Positions 1 to 6,427 of a stretch of DNA of 64,000 nucleotides are shown piece after piece; positions within the stretch are counted from its first letter, which is position 1; the number at the start of each line of letters is the position of its first letter. The notes below the pieces were generated by a model, which was not told where the DNA came from, made no database searches, and worked only from the letters and a program-made list of their open reading frames with translations. Both the position numbers and the translations under genes were made by a program. Where the stretch lies: NCBI GenBank assembly GCA_965215775.1, contig CBDCEG010000009.1, forward strand, positions 1 through 64,000. Direction: 5' to 3'. Source of the DNA: CBDCEG01 sp965215775. Its GTDB lineage: Bacteria; Pseudomonadota; Gammaproteobacteria; Cardiobacteriales; Ostreibacteriaceae.

Positions 1-440
1 AGCTTTCCAACCCAATACTCATCTTTAGTATTTTGTTTTTTGAAAAGTATCTGAAACCAAGACTGCTCCTCTCTTGTTTGAAAAAAAGTTTTTATAGGTA
101 TGACATCATTAGAAATTATCAAATAACAATCCATATCACAGTTATTATAATCCTCCCCTAGGAAAAATATAAGTTCTAATAAATCACATATTTCATCATA
201 GTTAAATTTCTTAATATTCCACCCTTTACAAATATTATCATAGTTACTAACCTTGCTTCTTTTTATAAAATTACTATTGAATATTAATTGGTAACTTTTA
301 TCCATTTCTAAAAAAGATTTGATTAGTTTTAAGTATTTATTTTTATAGTCACTATTTTTATTAAAGTTAAAAGGTGTTAAATATTCATTATCAGCTTTTG
401 CAAACCATAAAGATGCGACATTGTAGTTAGTATGTTTCAT
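1..440 (-). CDS. Unrecognised immunity-like protein, cut by the window edge
   Basis: An open leftward frame runs off the left edge of the window, giving at least about 145 residues from the ATG at 438-440. The frame stays open upstream of that ATG to a stop near 490, so the start is not certain. The protein is hydrophilic with Trp, Tyr and acidic residues and no signal peptide or membrane segment that I can see. I do not recognise the family. Its ATG overlaps the stop of the upstream ADP-ribosylglycohydrolase stub (ATGA). It sits at the distal end of an array of small genes behind a polymorphic toxin, so an immunity-protein role is an inference from position only. Confidence 0.45.
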   Translation of the reverse strand, partial: MKHTNYNVASLWFAKADNEYLTPFNFNKNSDYKNKYLKLIKSFLEMDKSYQLIFNSNFIKRSKVSNYDNICKGWNIKKFNYDEICDLLELIFFLGEDYNNCDMDCYLIISNDVIPIKTFFQTREEQSWFQILFKKQNTKDEYWVGK

Positions 441-544
441 ATTTTTAATATTTTTTTCAACTTCTTTAGTGACATTCTTTCATAAGGAAGCCCTATCGCA
501 TCACCAACCGCTAATCCAAGCAAACATTTATATAATTTAGACAT
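437..544 (-). pseudogene. ADP-ribosylglycohydrolase (DraG/ARH) N-terminal stub
   Basis: A 35-codon frame begins with the characteristic N-terminus of the ADP-ribosylglycohydrolase family: a hydrophobic helix followed by G-x-A-V-G-D-A-I-G-L-P-Y-E at residues 10-22, where the Gly-Asp pair belongs to the metal-binding helix. Family members are usually about 250-350 residues, so this is only the first tenth. The reading frame ends at a TGA that overlaps the next ATG. It is best read as the relic of a deleted gene. Full-length enzymes remove ADP-ribose from proteins; this stub cannot. A macrodomain gene lies 1.1 kb upstream, giving two relics of ADP-ribose chemistry in the same array. Confidence 0.55.
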
Positions 545-892
545 AACCTTTCCATTTTTTAAACACATACTTTACACCATGATATAACACTAAATAAATA
601 ATAAAATGTATAAGTATAAATATACCAATAAATATTAGAATATTATTTCTCACAACCATTATATTTGTAGTAAAAATAAACAAACTATCTAATACTATAA
701 TGGCGAAAATAAAAATATAGAAATATGAATGTTATTAAAAGCTGAGGATATTAAATATAAGCAATTTAAAAAACCTAGAAATAAAGCTAAACTCAAACAA
801 ATATAGCTAAATATAATAGTATGCTCAAACCCAAGATATATAAAAATACCCAAAAAAATATAGTTAAAAATCGTCATAAAATCTATATTCAT
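537..892 (-). pseudogene. Frameshifted multi-spanning membrane protein
   Basis: The frame beginning at ATG 890-892 encodes about two hydrophobic segments and stops at 695. A second frame carries on with further hydrophobic segments and ends at the TAA at 537-539 with the basic tail K-K-W-K-G-Y-V. The two frames join naturally around 700-730, so one frameshift in an approximately 118-residue, four-helix membrane protein explains the pattern. The start lies two bases after the stop of the upstream gene (TAATATG), and the same gene start is duplicated at 1649-1666. The family is not recognised. A membrane immunity protein is possible from context. Confidence 0.4.
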
Positions 893-922
893 ATTAGCCA
901 AACTCAGAAATAATTATTTTTA
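875..922. repeat. 48-bp direct repeat, copy 1
   Basis: Identical to 1649-1696. The repeat spans a gene junction: on the minus strand it carries the last codons of one gene (ending Ser-Glu-Phe-Gly-stop), then TATG and the first codons of the next membrane gene. Here both neighbouring genes appear damaged. Confidence 0.85.
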
Positions 923-1260
923 GAATCCCCATATTATTTATAACTAAAGTTTCTAGCTTTTTACAGTTTTTACTAATTATATTTATATCTACTTTCTTTC
1001 TTCTTGGCTCCATAAAAGAAATGCCTTTTAAATCCCTGGAATATTTAATGTTTTTTAGCTTGAAATCTGAGTTTATAGGCATGGTCGTTATAATCTAGGT
1101 CAAATAATTTAAGATCTCGCACTTCTTTTTTAAGATCTTTAGTAAGAAAATTTAGCATATCTTTACTTACAATAGCCTCAACTTTATCTTCTGCTAACCC
1201 TATCTTTATAAAAGATAAAAATAGGGCTATTATTAATATGTATTTTTTCGTTAGTTTTAT
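894..1260 (-). pseudogene. Exported small protein with frameshift and no standard start codon
   Basis: Two overlapping frames appear to form one gene. The first (1260-1045) starts with a signal-peptide-like stretch, basic residues then a hydrophobic core ending in G-L-A-E-D-K, suggesting export. The second (1082-894) continues after a frameshift in the 38-base overlap and ends in I-I-I-S-E-F-G. No ATG, GTG or TTG opens the first frame; an ATA at 1258-1260 sits close behind a strong AAAGGAGG ribosome site. The gene directly follows a toxin-tip-like peptide (1257-1319), so it may be the relic of an exported immunity protein. The last eight residues match the end of the macrodomain gene because of a 48-bp duplication. 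Confidence 0.35.
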
Positions 1261-1319
1261 TTACCTCCTTTATGTGATTTTTCTATGACAATCACCTCAC
1301 CATCAGGTAATTTCATCAT
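1257..1319 (-). pseudogene. Toxin C-terminal tip remnant
   Basis: A 20-residue frame starting Met-Met-Lys-Leu-Pro-Asp-Gly and ending in His-Lys-Gly-Gly-Lys followed by a stop. It overlaps the end of the upstream membrane gene and reaches into the ribosome site of the next gene. Short basic tips like this are what is left when toxin C-terminal ends are displaced together with their immunity genes. The call rests on position and composition and is tentative. Confidence 0.25.
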
Positions 1320-1594
1320 TTCCTTAATTTTTTGAGAGCATATTCCAATACTATTAATAGGAGAAAATAAATAAATAAGTGAATGATAATAAATATCATT
1401 AAAAATATATATCTACTATTCACAACTATAACTATATTAGTTGTGAATACAAATATAGCGTTAAATACAAAAGGGATAAAAAATAATGCAGAAGTATGCC
1501 TTTTTGTCAAAGCTGTTTTAAATATAAAAAGCACACTCAACCCTTCTAATAACAAACCAATAAACAAAGCTATAAAACTTAATATTACAATCAT
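1316..1594 (-). CDS. Small three-helix membrane protein, family unknown
   Basis: A 92-residue protein with three strongly hydrophobic stretches at about residues 1-25, 36-57 and 64-85 and a basic end (L-K-K-L-R-K). The ATG follows a GGGTAAA ribosome-site-like sequence. A truncated 21-codon copy of the neighbouring membrane gene start lies just upstream (about 1601-1666). Membrane-embedded immunity proteins are common against membrane- or envelope-acting toxins, which makes that role plausible here. No family motif is visible, so the assignment is by context only. Confidence 0.45.
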   Translation of the reverse strand: MIVILSFIALFIGLLLEGLSVLFIFKTALTKRHTSALFFIPFVFNAIFVFTTNIVIVVNSRYIFLMIFIIIHLFIYFLLLIVLEYALKKLRK

Positions 1595-1648
1595 TTTACC
1601 CTACGCTGGCTCAAAGGAGGAATAGACCTTTAAATTTTTCCCAGTCAC

Positions 1649-1696
1649 CATAAAATCTATATTCATATTAGCCAAACTCAGAAATAATTATTTTTA
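1649..1696. repeat. 48-bp direct repeat, copy 2
   Basis: Identical to 875-922. In this copy the left part is the authentic 3' end of the macrodomain gene, and the following gene start is truncated after about 20 codons (stop near 1601). It marks a duplication or recombination endpoint between immunity-gene cassettes. Confidence 0.85.
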
Positions 1697-2126
1697 TCTT
1701 ATCCTTGTATTTATTGGCTTCTTTTATTATCAAATTCTTTGTTTTATTTTTACTTTTTCCACCTGTTCCCGCACCAATTAATGGAATTGCAATTGATGAT
1801 AAGCCCTCATTAATAGCCAAAGTTATTGCATTATTTATTGAGTCAATAATTATTTTATCTGTAGAAAACCAAAAAGCATTAATTCCAGCAACATGTATTA
1901 TGGCTTTATATTTTAGTTTGCCTGCAGAAGTAATTACAGCATCACCAGAGCTTAACAAACCAAATTTAAAAACTTCTTTAAATGGTTTATTTCCAGATTT
2001 TTTCCTTATTGCTTTGCTAACTCCTTGTGGAACTAATAACCAATATGGTATAAAATTTCTATTCCAAGCATTAACTATGCAATCAACATCTTGCTCAGTA
2101 ATACATTTGTTATTTAATGAAATCAC
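1668..2126 (-). CDS. Macrodomain (ADP-ribose-binding) protein
   Basis: A 152-residue single-domain macro protein. Visible hallmarks are the N-terminal strand with D-C-I-V-N-A-W-N (residues 15-22, the usual V-N-A-x-N), G-D-A-V-I-T-x-A-G-x-L near 62-70, the I-I-H-V-A-G strand near 76-81, and the phosphate-binding loop P-L-I-G-A-G-T-G-G near 114-122. The usual glycine-rich G-G-G-V-A-x-A-I helix start is present as P-Q-G-V-S-K-A-I, lacking two of the glycines. Macrodomains bind or hydrolyse ADP-ribose linkages and can act as antidotes to ADP-ribosylating toxins. The start is GTG at 2124-2126, preceded by AGAGGAAAA and overlapping the TAG of the upstream gene, which suggests coupled translation. 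Confidence 0.8.
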   Translation of the reverse strand: MISLNNKCITEQDVDCIVNAWNRNFIPYWLLVPQGVSKAIRKKSGNKPFKEVFKFGLLSSGDAVITSAGKLKYKAIIHVAGINAFWFSTDKIIIDSINNAITLAINEGLSSIAIPLIGAGTGGKSKNKTKNLIIKEANKYKDKIKIIISEFG

Positions 2127-2317
2127 TATTTTCCTCTAATTTTTTCATCTATATAGAAAAGGAAATTATAAATAAACTCAAACGCTATAGCAAATACAAT
2201 AATAACTATAATAATTACCAATTTTTTATTAATTATTTGAGTAAGACTTGTATAAATTAGTATATTTATAGCCAAATTAATTAATAGCGAAGTTATTATA
2301 AGTATTATGTTATGCAT
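2126..2317 (-). CDS. Small membrane protein, family unknown
   Basis: A 63-residue protein with two hydrophobic helices (about 4-27 and 33-52) and a charged tail ending Lys-Ile-Arg-Gly-Lys. Its stop overlaps the GTG of the macrodomain gene by one base, and its start lies 5 bases after the end of the upstream gene, so the three are probably translated from one message. No motif identifies the family. It could be an immunity protein or a membrane partner. Confidence 0.45.
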   Translation of the reverse strand: MHNIILIITSLLINLAINILIYTSLTQIINKKLVIIIVIIVFAIAFEFIYNFLFYIDEKIRGK

Positions 2318-2322
2318 TATAT

Positions 2323-2739
2323 TTATATGAAATCCAATGAAATTGTAATATCTTCAGGAAAGTCATCAATCATAATTAAACCATTGTAATTTTTATCTGA
2401 AATATATAATAACTCAATATTTTTTGCTTCTTTTAATATCAACCTAACCATTTTAATATTTTCAGAAGTTATCTCTATATAGTGCCTATATTTACTGCCA
2501 ACCTGAAATATATTTGTATTTATTTCTGCAATAATACAGATAACTAGTCCTATTTCTAGCTTGCTGTTGATTTTATCTATTAATTTAGTTTCACTTCCTA
2601 AGAAGCCCCCATCTATTTTATTACTATCTGTTTTATTTATTATTTTATCTATAATTATATCTATACCTATTTTATTACTCTCTATTCTATTTGATATTTT
2701 ATTTAATATTTCTTCTAAAAATATTTTTATATTTATCAT
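2323..2739 (-). CDS. Unrecognised immunity-like protein
   Basis: A 138-residue protein starting at the internal Met-Ile-Asn-Ile. AGAGGAAAA eight bases before the ATG at 2737-2739 supports this start over an upstream one at 2775. The N-terminal half is rich in Ile, Lys and Asn. The C-terminal half has alternating hydrophobic strands and an acidic stretch (Asp-Asp-Phe-Pro-Glu-Asp). No signal peptide. Family not recognised; the position in the array behind a toxin suggests an immunity role. The upstream extension (V-K-P-L-S-N-I-R-G-K) may be a toxin-tip remnant, like those near 1257 and 3081. Confidence 0.4.
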   Translation of the reverse strand: MINIKIFLEEILNKISNRIESNKIGIDIIIDKIINKTDSNKIDGGFLGSETKLIDKINSKLEIGLVICIIAEINTNIFQVGSKYRHYIEITSENIKMVRLILKEAKNIELLYISDKNYNGLIMIDDFPEDITISLDFI

Positions 2740-2790
2740 AACTTTTCCTCTTATATTTGAAAGTGGTTTTACCATAATAACAATGCACTA

Positions 2791-3078
2791 TTAAAATCCC
2801 ATATCCCACAAATCATTTTGAATTAATATTTTAAGCTGTTTATTGTCTATATATAAAACACCCTTACTGTAAATTTTTTTTAAAATTCCATGACTTTTTC
2901 TAACCTCTACAATAAATATTTTTTTTTGAGTCTTAGCATATTGCTCAACCCAAGTATTAAGTAATAGTTCTATACCTGATATATTTATAGTTTTATTTGA
3001 GTATAAATGACTGGATATACAATTTAAATTTATTTTAATTATAAAACTATCTATATATTCATATATATTTTTATCCAT
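2791..3078 (-). CDS. Unrecognised small immunity-like protein
   Basis: A 95-residue hydrophilic protein with a single Trp-Val-Glu-Gln motif in mid-protein and an Asp-Leu-Trp-Asp-Met-Gly-Phe end. Its ATG is two bases after the stop of a 32-residue toxin-tip remnant (3081-3179). That is the usual spacing between a toxin C-terminus and its cognate immunity gene, so this is a good candidate for an orphan immunity gene. No family motif is recognised. Confidence 0.45.
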   Translation of the reverse strand: MDKNIYEYIDSFIIKINLNCISSHLYSNKTINISGIELLLNTWVEQYAKTQKKIFIVEVRKSHGILKKIYSKGVLYIDNKQLKILIQNDLWDMGF

Positions 3079-3080
3079 AC

Positions 3081-3179
3081 TTATTTACCTTTTATTCTTT
3101 TTTTACATTCTGTGAAAGTAGATATATTAGGAAGTTTGGCTGGATTTATGTTTTCTCCAATATATAATTCTGGCTTCAC
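3081..3179 (-). pseudogene. Displaced toxin C-terminal tip
   Basis: A 32-codon open stretch ending Cys-Lys-Lys-Arg-Ile-Lys-Gly-Lys-stop, with no gene-like start (a GTG at 3177-3179 only). It directly precedes the 2791-3078 gene with a two-base gap. It looks like the 3' end of an alternative toxin domain left behind when the active toxin end was replaced. Toxin/immunity loci often keep such orphan modules; the call is inference from arrangement. Confidence 0.4.
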
Positions 3180-3538
3180 CAAACTATCACTACTAAGCAA
3201 TCTTTTCCTAATTTATTTGATACTTTATCAGCCTCTTTTATCGCTTTTTTAGCAATTTCATAGCTTTTTTGGGGTGAGTCATTTCTTTTGCAAGACCAAT
3301 TTAAATAGTGGTATTCTTGACCATCACCCCAAATCTGATATGCATAAATAAGCTCCCCAAAATTATTAATTGACAGAATATCTCCTCCCAATATTAAGAC
3401 TTCATTCTCTTTAAGAATCTCTATTGCTTCTAAAACATCATTTACACTCAATGCAAATTCATTACTTCCTGGATTTATTTCTGATAAAGGTTTCCCTTTT
3501 AATTTCAAAAACTCTAAATAATCTAATAATGTGGTCAT
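3176..3538 (-). CDS. Probable Imm40-like immunity protein
   Basis: A 120-residue protein starting at Met-Thr-Thr-Leu-Leu (ATG 3536-3538), only four bases after the toxin stop. An upstream in-frame start at 3628 would overlap the toxin gene and is less likely. The central strand I-L-G-G-D-I-L, the preceding helix A-L-S-V-N-D-V-L-E-A-I and the following Y-x-x-N-W-S-C resemble what I recall of the Imm40 family (GGD strand plus N-W-x-C). Function by position: neutralises the adjacent C-terminal toxin domain in the cytoplasm. The family name is from memory and moderately sure; the immunity role is better supported by the four-base spacing. Confidence 0.6.
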   Translation of the reverse strand: MTTLLDYLEFLKLKGKPLSEINPGSNEFALSVNDVLEAIEILKENEVLILGGDILSINNFGELIYAYQIWGDGQEYHYLNWSCKRNDSPQKSYEIAKKAIKEADKVSNKLGKDCLVVIVW

Positions 3539-3542
3539 ATTT

Positions 3543-5222
3543 TTAATCCTTCTGAAAAAGTCTATGATTAATATTCCCTTTTGAATCTTTGATATATTCA
3601 AAAGTACCATTCTTATTTTTGTAACCACCTTTCATTTTTAACCACTTATAGGTTGCGCCATCACTTCCCATCTTAGTCGATAAATTTCCAAATTTATTAG
3701 CATAGCCATCAACACTTATAGGAAAACTATGAAATGGATCTATTTTGTTTTTCATTTGATGTAGAACTTTATCAGTATACTCTGCACCTTTAAAAAAACT
3801 TTTGCTACCTTGAGTTGCTCCCCCTTTAAGTCCACCTTTAAGCCCAGCTTTTATTGCAGCACCACCACTAAGAATAGCATGAATATAGCCAGTAGCTTCA
3901 CCCGCTGAATAATATCCTGAATCCTCATTAACAAATCTTGCATCACCATTTGCATCACGATACCATTTAGTGGTACCAAATGAAACTGTATCACCAAAAC
4001 CAGATATGAAATCCGCACCACCTTGAGGAATGGTTGGAAGATAATACCCTAAAGTCCTATCATACCAATGCGTTTCTTCAAACTGCTTCTGGGACGGTGG
4101 TTTGTACCCAGTCGTATTATCAGCTATAAGATGATCCCAATTAGTCTCTTTTTCAAATATATCGTCTATATCTTTCGCTTTCGCCACATCTTCTTTTTCT
4201 TCTAATTCTTCGTCAACAACTTTATTAGCAGCTGTTGTGCCTGCCATTTCCTCTTCTGTTTTTTCAGCCTCTGCTTTTTCGGTTGCAACTCTTTCTCTGC
4301 CTTCTTTATTCAGACCATCTCTACCAAGTCCCTCTTTATCTAAATCATCGTCATTAAATCCATCTTCATAATAACCATCAGCATCTCTTCCTACTCTATC
4401 TCTGCCTTTTTCATTCAGCCCGTCTCTACCAAATCCCTCTTTATCTAGATCATCGTCATTAAATCCATCTTCATAATAACCGTCAGCATCTCTTCCTACT
4501 CTATCTCTGCCTTTTTCATTCAGCCCGTCTCTACCAAATCCCTCTTTATCTAGATCATCGTCATTAAATCCATCTTCATAATAACCGTCAGCATCTCTTC
4601 CTACTCTATCTCTGCCTTTTTCATTCAGCCCATCTCTACCAAACCCCTCTTTATCTACATCATCGTCATTAAATCCATCTTCATAATAACCTTCAGCATC
4701 TCTTCCTACTTTATCTCTGCCTTTTTCATTCAGCCCATCTCTACCAAATCCCTCTTTATCTACATCATCGTCATTAAATCCATCTTCATAATAACCATCA
4801 GCATCTCTTCCTACTCTATCTCTGCCTTTTTCATTCAGCCCATCTCTACCAAATCCCTCTTTATCTAAATCATCGTCATTAAATCCATCTTCATAATAAC
4901 CGTCAGCATCTCTTCCTACTCTATCTCTGCCTTTTTCATTCAGCCCATCTCTACCAAATCCCTCTTTATCTACATCATCGTCATTAAATCCATCTTCATA
5001 ATAACCATCAGCATCTCTTCCTACTCTATCTCTGCCTTTTTCATTCAGCCCATCTCTACCAAATCCCTCTTTATCTAAATCATCGTCATTAAATCCATCT
5101 TCATAATAACCGTCAGCATCTCTTCCTACTCTATCTCTGCCTTTTTCATTCAGCCCATCTCTACCAAATCCCTCTTTATCTACATCATCGTCATTATGTA
5201 ATGGTCTAATTTTATGGAACAC
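3543..5222 (-). CDS. Polymorphic toxin, C-terminal part (repeats, pre-toxin, toxin)
   Basis: C-terminal half of the toxin split by IS3 copy 1. Host sequence runs from 5193 (5196 with the duplication). The frame now opens at a GTG inside the IS (5220-5222), adding Phe-His-Lys-Ile-Arg-Pro-Leu. Eight full 35-residue repeats (D-K-E-G-F-G-R-D-G type) and a degraded ninth are followed by a Lys/Glu/Ala-rich hinge near 4180-4310. Next comes a pre-toxin region with G-F-G-D-T-V-S-F-G and A-G-E-A-T-G-Y, then a final toxin domain of about 80 residues from Y-T-D-K-V-L-H-Q-M through F-H-S-F-P to I-N-H-R-L-F. I recognise that ending as recurrent at the C-termini of Rhs- and haemagglutinin-like toxins but cannot name its activity. 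The immunity gene follows after four bases. Confidence 0.75.
   Translation of the reverse strand: MFHKIRPLHNDDDVDKEGFGRDGLNEKGRDRVGRDADGYYEDGFNDDDLDKEGFGRDGLNEKGRDRVGRDADGYYEDGFNDDDVDKEGFGRDGLNEKGRDRVGRDADGYYEDGFNDDDLDKEGFGRDGLNEKGRDRVGRDADGYYEDGFNDDDVDKEGFGRDGLNEKGRDKVGRDAEGYYEDGFNDDDVDKEGFGRDGLNEKGRDRVGRDADGYYEDGFNDDDLDKEGFGRDGLNEKGRDRVGRDADGYYEDGFNDDDLDKEGFGRDGLNEKGRDRVGRDADGYYEDGFNDDDLDKEGLGRDGLNKEGRERVATEKAEAEKTEEEMAGTTAANKVVDEELEEKEDVAKAKDIDDIFEKETNWDHLIADNTTGYKPPSQKQFEETHWYDRTLGYYLPTIPQGGADFISGFGDTVSFGTTKWYRDANGDARFVNEDSGYYSAGEATGYIHAILSGGAAIKAGLKGGLKGGATQGSKSFFKGAEYTDKVLHQMKNKIDPFHSFPISVDGYANKFGNLSTKMGSDGATYKWLKMKGGYKNKNGTFEYIKDSKGNINHRLFQKD
4290..5193 (-). repeat. 105-bp tandem coding repeats, C-terminal block
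   Basis: Eight near-identical 105-bp units and a degenerate ninth. Each encodes 35 residues made of seven 5-residue steps, six of them x-x-x-G-(aromatic or charged) and one Asp-rich without glycine. Units differ mainly at Val/Leu (DDDV or DDDL) and at Asp/Glu (DADG or DAEG). The array continues across the IS3 insertion at 6465-6990. Confidence 0.9.
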
Positions 5223-5225
5223 TTT

Positions 5226-6077
5226 TTAAGCGACATTTATCATTCTATTAAATTTTTCATTTGGTGTCATGTAATTTATTGCGGAATTTAACCTCTTATA
5301 ATTATAAAAATATATATAACTATCTACTTCTTCAGTAACTTCTTGATGACTTTTAAAACTTAAATAATTTAATCTTTCAGACTTTAGACTCCTAAAAAAC
5401 CTTTCCATTACAGCATTATCCCAACAGTTTCCTTTTCTGCTAACACTCTTTGTTATATGCAAATTTACACAAAAATCAACAAATAAATTAGACGTATATT
5501 GCACGCCACGATCTGAGTGAAATAATAATTTGCTTGTATCTGGATGTTTTCTTCTAATTGCGTTTTGAAGTGCTTTTTTTGCAAGTTTTGCATTCGGTTT
5601 TTGCGACAAACTCCAGCCCACAATTTCTTTTGTTGCAAGGTCAAGAACCGTCGCTAAATAGCTCCAGCCTTGATGATTTCGGATATAAGTTATATCGCCA
5701 ACCCAATGTGTATTTGGTGTTTTTTGATTAAATTCTCTATTTAAAATATTATCAGAAATAATTTTAGACACTCGTTCTTTGGGGTAATAGTGTTTTTTTC
5801 TTGGTGTAATTGCTTGAATATTAGCAAGTTTCATCAATGAAGCTACTTTAAAAATACCAATCTTAATACCGTAAAGTTGGAGTTCTTTTTGCATTCTTCT
5901 TTTCCCATAACTGTGTTTTGTTTCTATAGAAATTTTCTTTAATAAAGATATTATTTCAGAAGATTTTCTATTAATTTTCCTAGTGTTAGTTTTTCTATAA
6001 AATGTGTTTTTAGGAACTCCATAAGCAGTGCATAATTCAGTTATTGAGTAATTTTTATTTGCCATTTTTATTTTCAT
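5226..6077 (-). CDS. IS3-family transposase OrfB (DDE integrase)
   Basis: A 283-residue catalytic half with an rve-type core: first Asp in H-W-V-G-D-I-T-Y (about residue 128), second in F-H-S-D-R-G-V-Q-Y, and the Glu in N-A-V-M-E-R-F-F-R-S-L-K. The N-terminal part is a HTH_21-like region. It lacks a good independent ribosome site and is probably made mainly as an OrfAB fusion by -1 frameshifting at 6095-6101. Full length and apparently intact. Confidence 0.93.
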   Translation of the reverse strand: MKIKMANKNYSITELCTAYGVPKNTFYRKTNTRKINRKSSEIISLLKKISIETKHSYGKRRMQKELQLYGIKIGIFKVASLMKLANIQAITPRKKHYYPKERVSKIISDNILNREFNQKTPNTHWVGDITYIRNHQGWSYLATVLDLATKEIVGWSLSQKPNAKLAKKALQNAIRRKHPDTSKLLFHSDRGVQYTSNLFVDFCVNLHITKSVSRKGNCWDNAVMERFFRSLKSERLNYLSFKSHQEVTEEVDSYIYFYNYKRLNSAINYMTPNEKFNRMINVA

Positions 6078-6091
6078 AATAACTTCGGTTT

Positions 6092-6397
6092 TTAGTTTTT
6101 TTGAATAAAAATGGCAGCAGCCTTTTTTAAAATTTCATTGTCTCTTTTTGCCCTCCAAAGCTGTTTCCTAAGGTCTTGAATTTCCTGTTGTTGAGCCGTC
6201 AACGCTCTTTTGCCATCTGGAGTTTTTCCGCCTAATTCATCAATATATTGTTTTTTCCAACGTGCAACAGCTGATTTTCCTGCACCAGAAATTTCTTGAA
6301 TTTGATTATTTGTATAATTTTCATGCACCATAAGCTTTGCATAATCAAGCTTTTGCTCTACAGTCCAAGTTTTTCTTTGTTTGTTAATTTTTGACAT
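6092..6397 (-). CDS. IS3-family OrfA (DNA-binding helix-turn-helix)
   Basis: A 101-residue protein with an N-terminal helix-turn-helix (W-T-V-E-Q-K-L-D-Y-A-K then S-A-V-A-R-W-K-K-Q-Y) and a C-terminal leucine-zipper-like segment (I-Q-D-L-R-K-Q-L-W-R-A). AGAGGAAAA precedes the ATG. It ends at a TAA directly after an A-AAA-AAC heptamer, where -1 slippage would join it to orfB. Confidence 0.92.
   Translation of the reverse strand: MSKINKQRKTWTVEQKLDYAKLMVHENYTNNQIQEISGAGKSAVARWKKQYIDELGGKTPDGKRALTAQQQEIQDLRKQLWRAKRDNEILKKAAAIFIQKN
6095..6101 (-). promoter_or_regulatory. Programmed -1 frameshift heptamer (A AAA AAC)
   Basis: On the minus strand the last sense codons of orfA read CAA AAA AAC then TAA. 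Slipping back one base gives Leu-Lys-Thr-Glu-Val-Ile and then orfB in frame with no stop. The same seven-base site occurs at the equivalent place in the other two copies. This is the standard IS3-family arrangement for OrfAB transposase. Confidence 0.8.
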
Positions 6398-6427
6398 AAT
6401 TTTTTCCTCTTAAAAGTGTATTATAGG

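Noticed and set aside
1705..2139. Rightward frame of 144 codons opposite the macrodomain gene
   Set aside because: It lies entirely antisense to a gene with clear family motifs and has no ribosome site; the same applies to long antisense frames opposite the LRR, OLD and glycerate kinase genes.
2323..2775. Longer start at 2775 for the 138-residue immunity-like gene
   Set aside because: The downstream ATG at 2737-2739 has a strong AGAGGAAAA site at proper spacing; the extension looks like leftover toxin-tip sequence.
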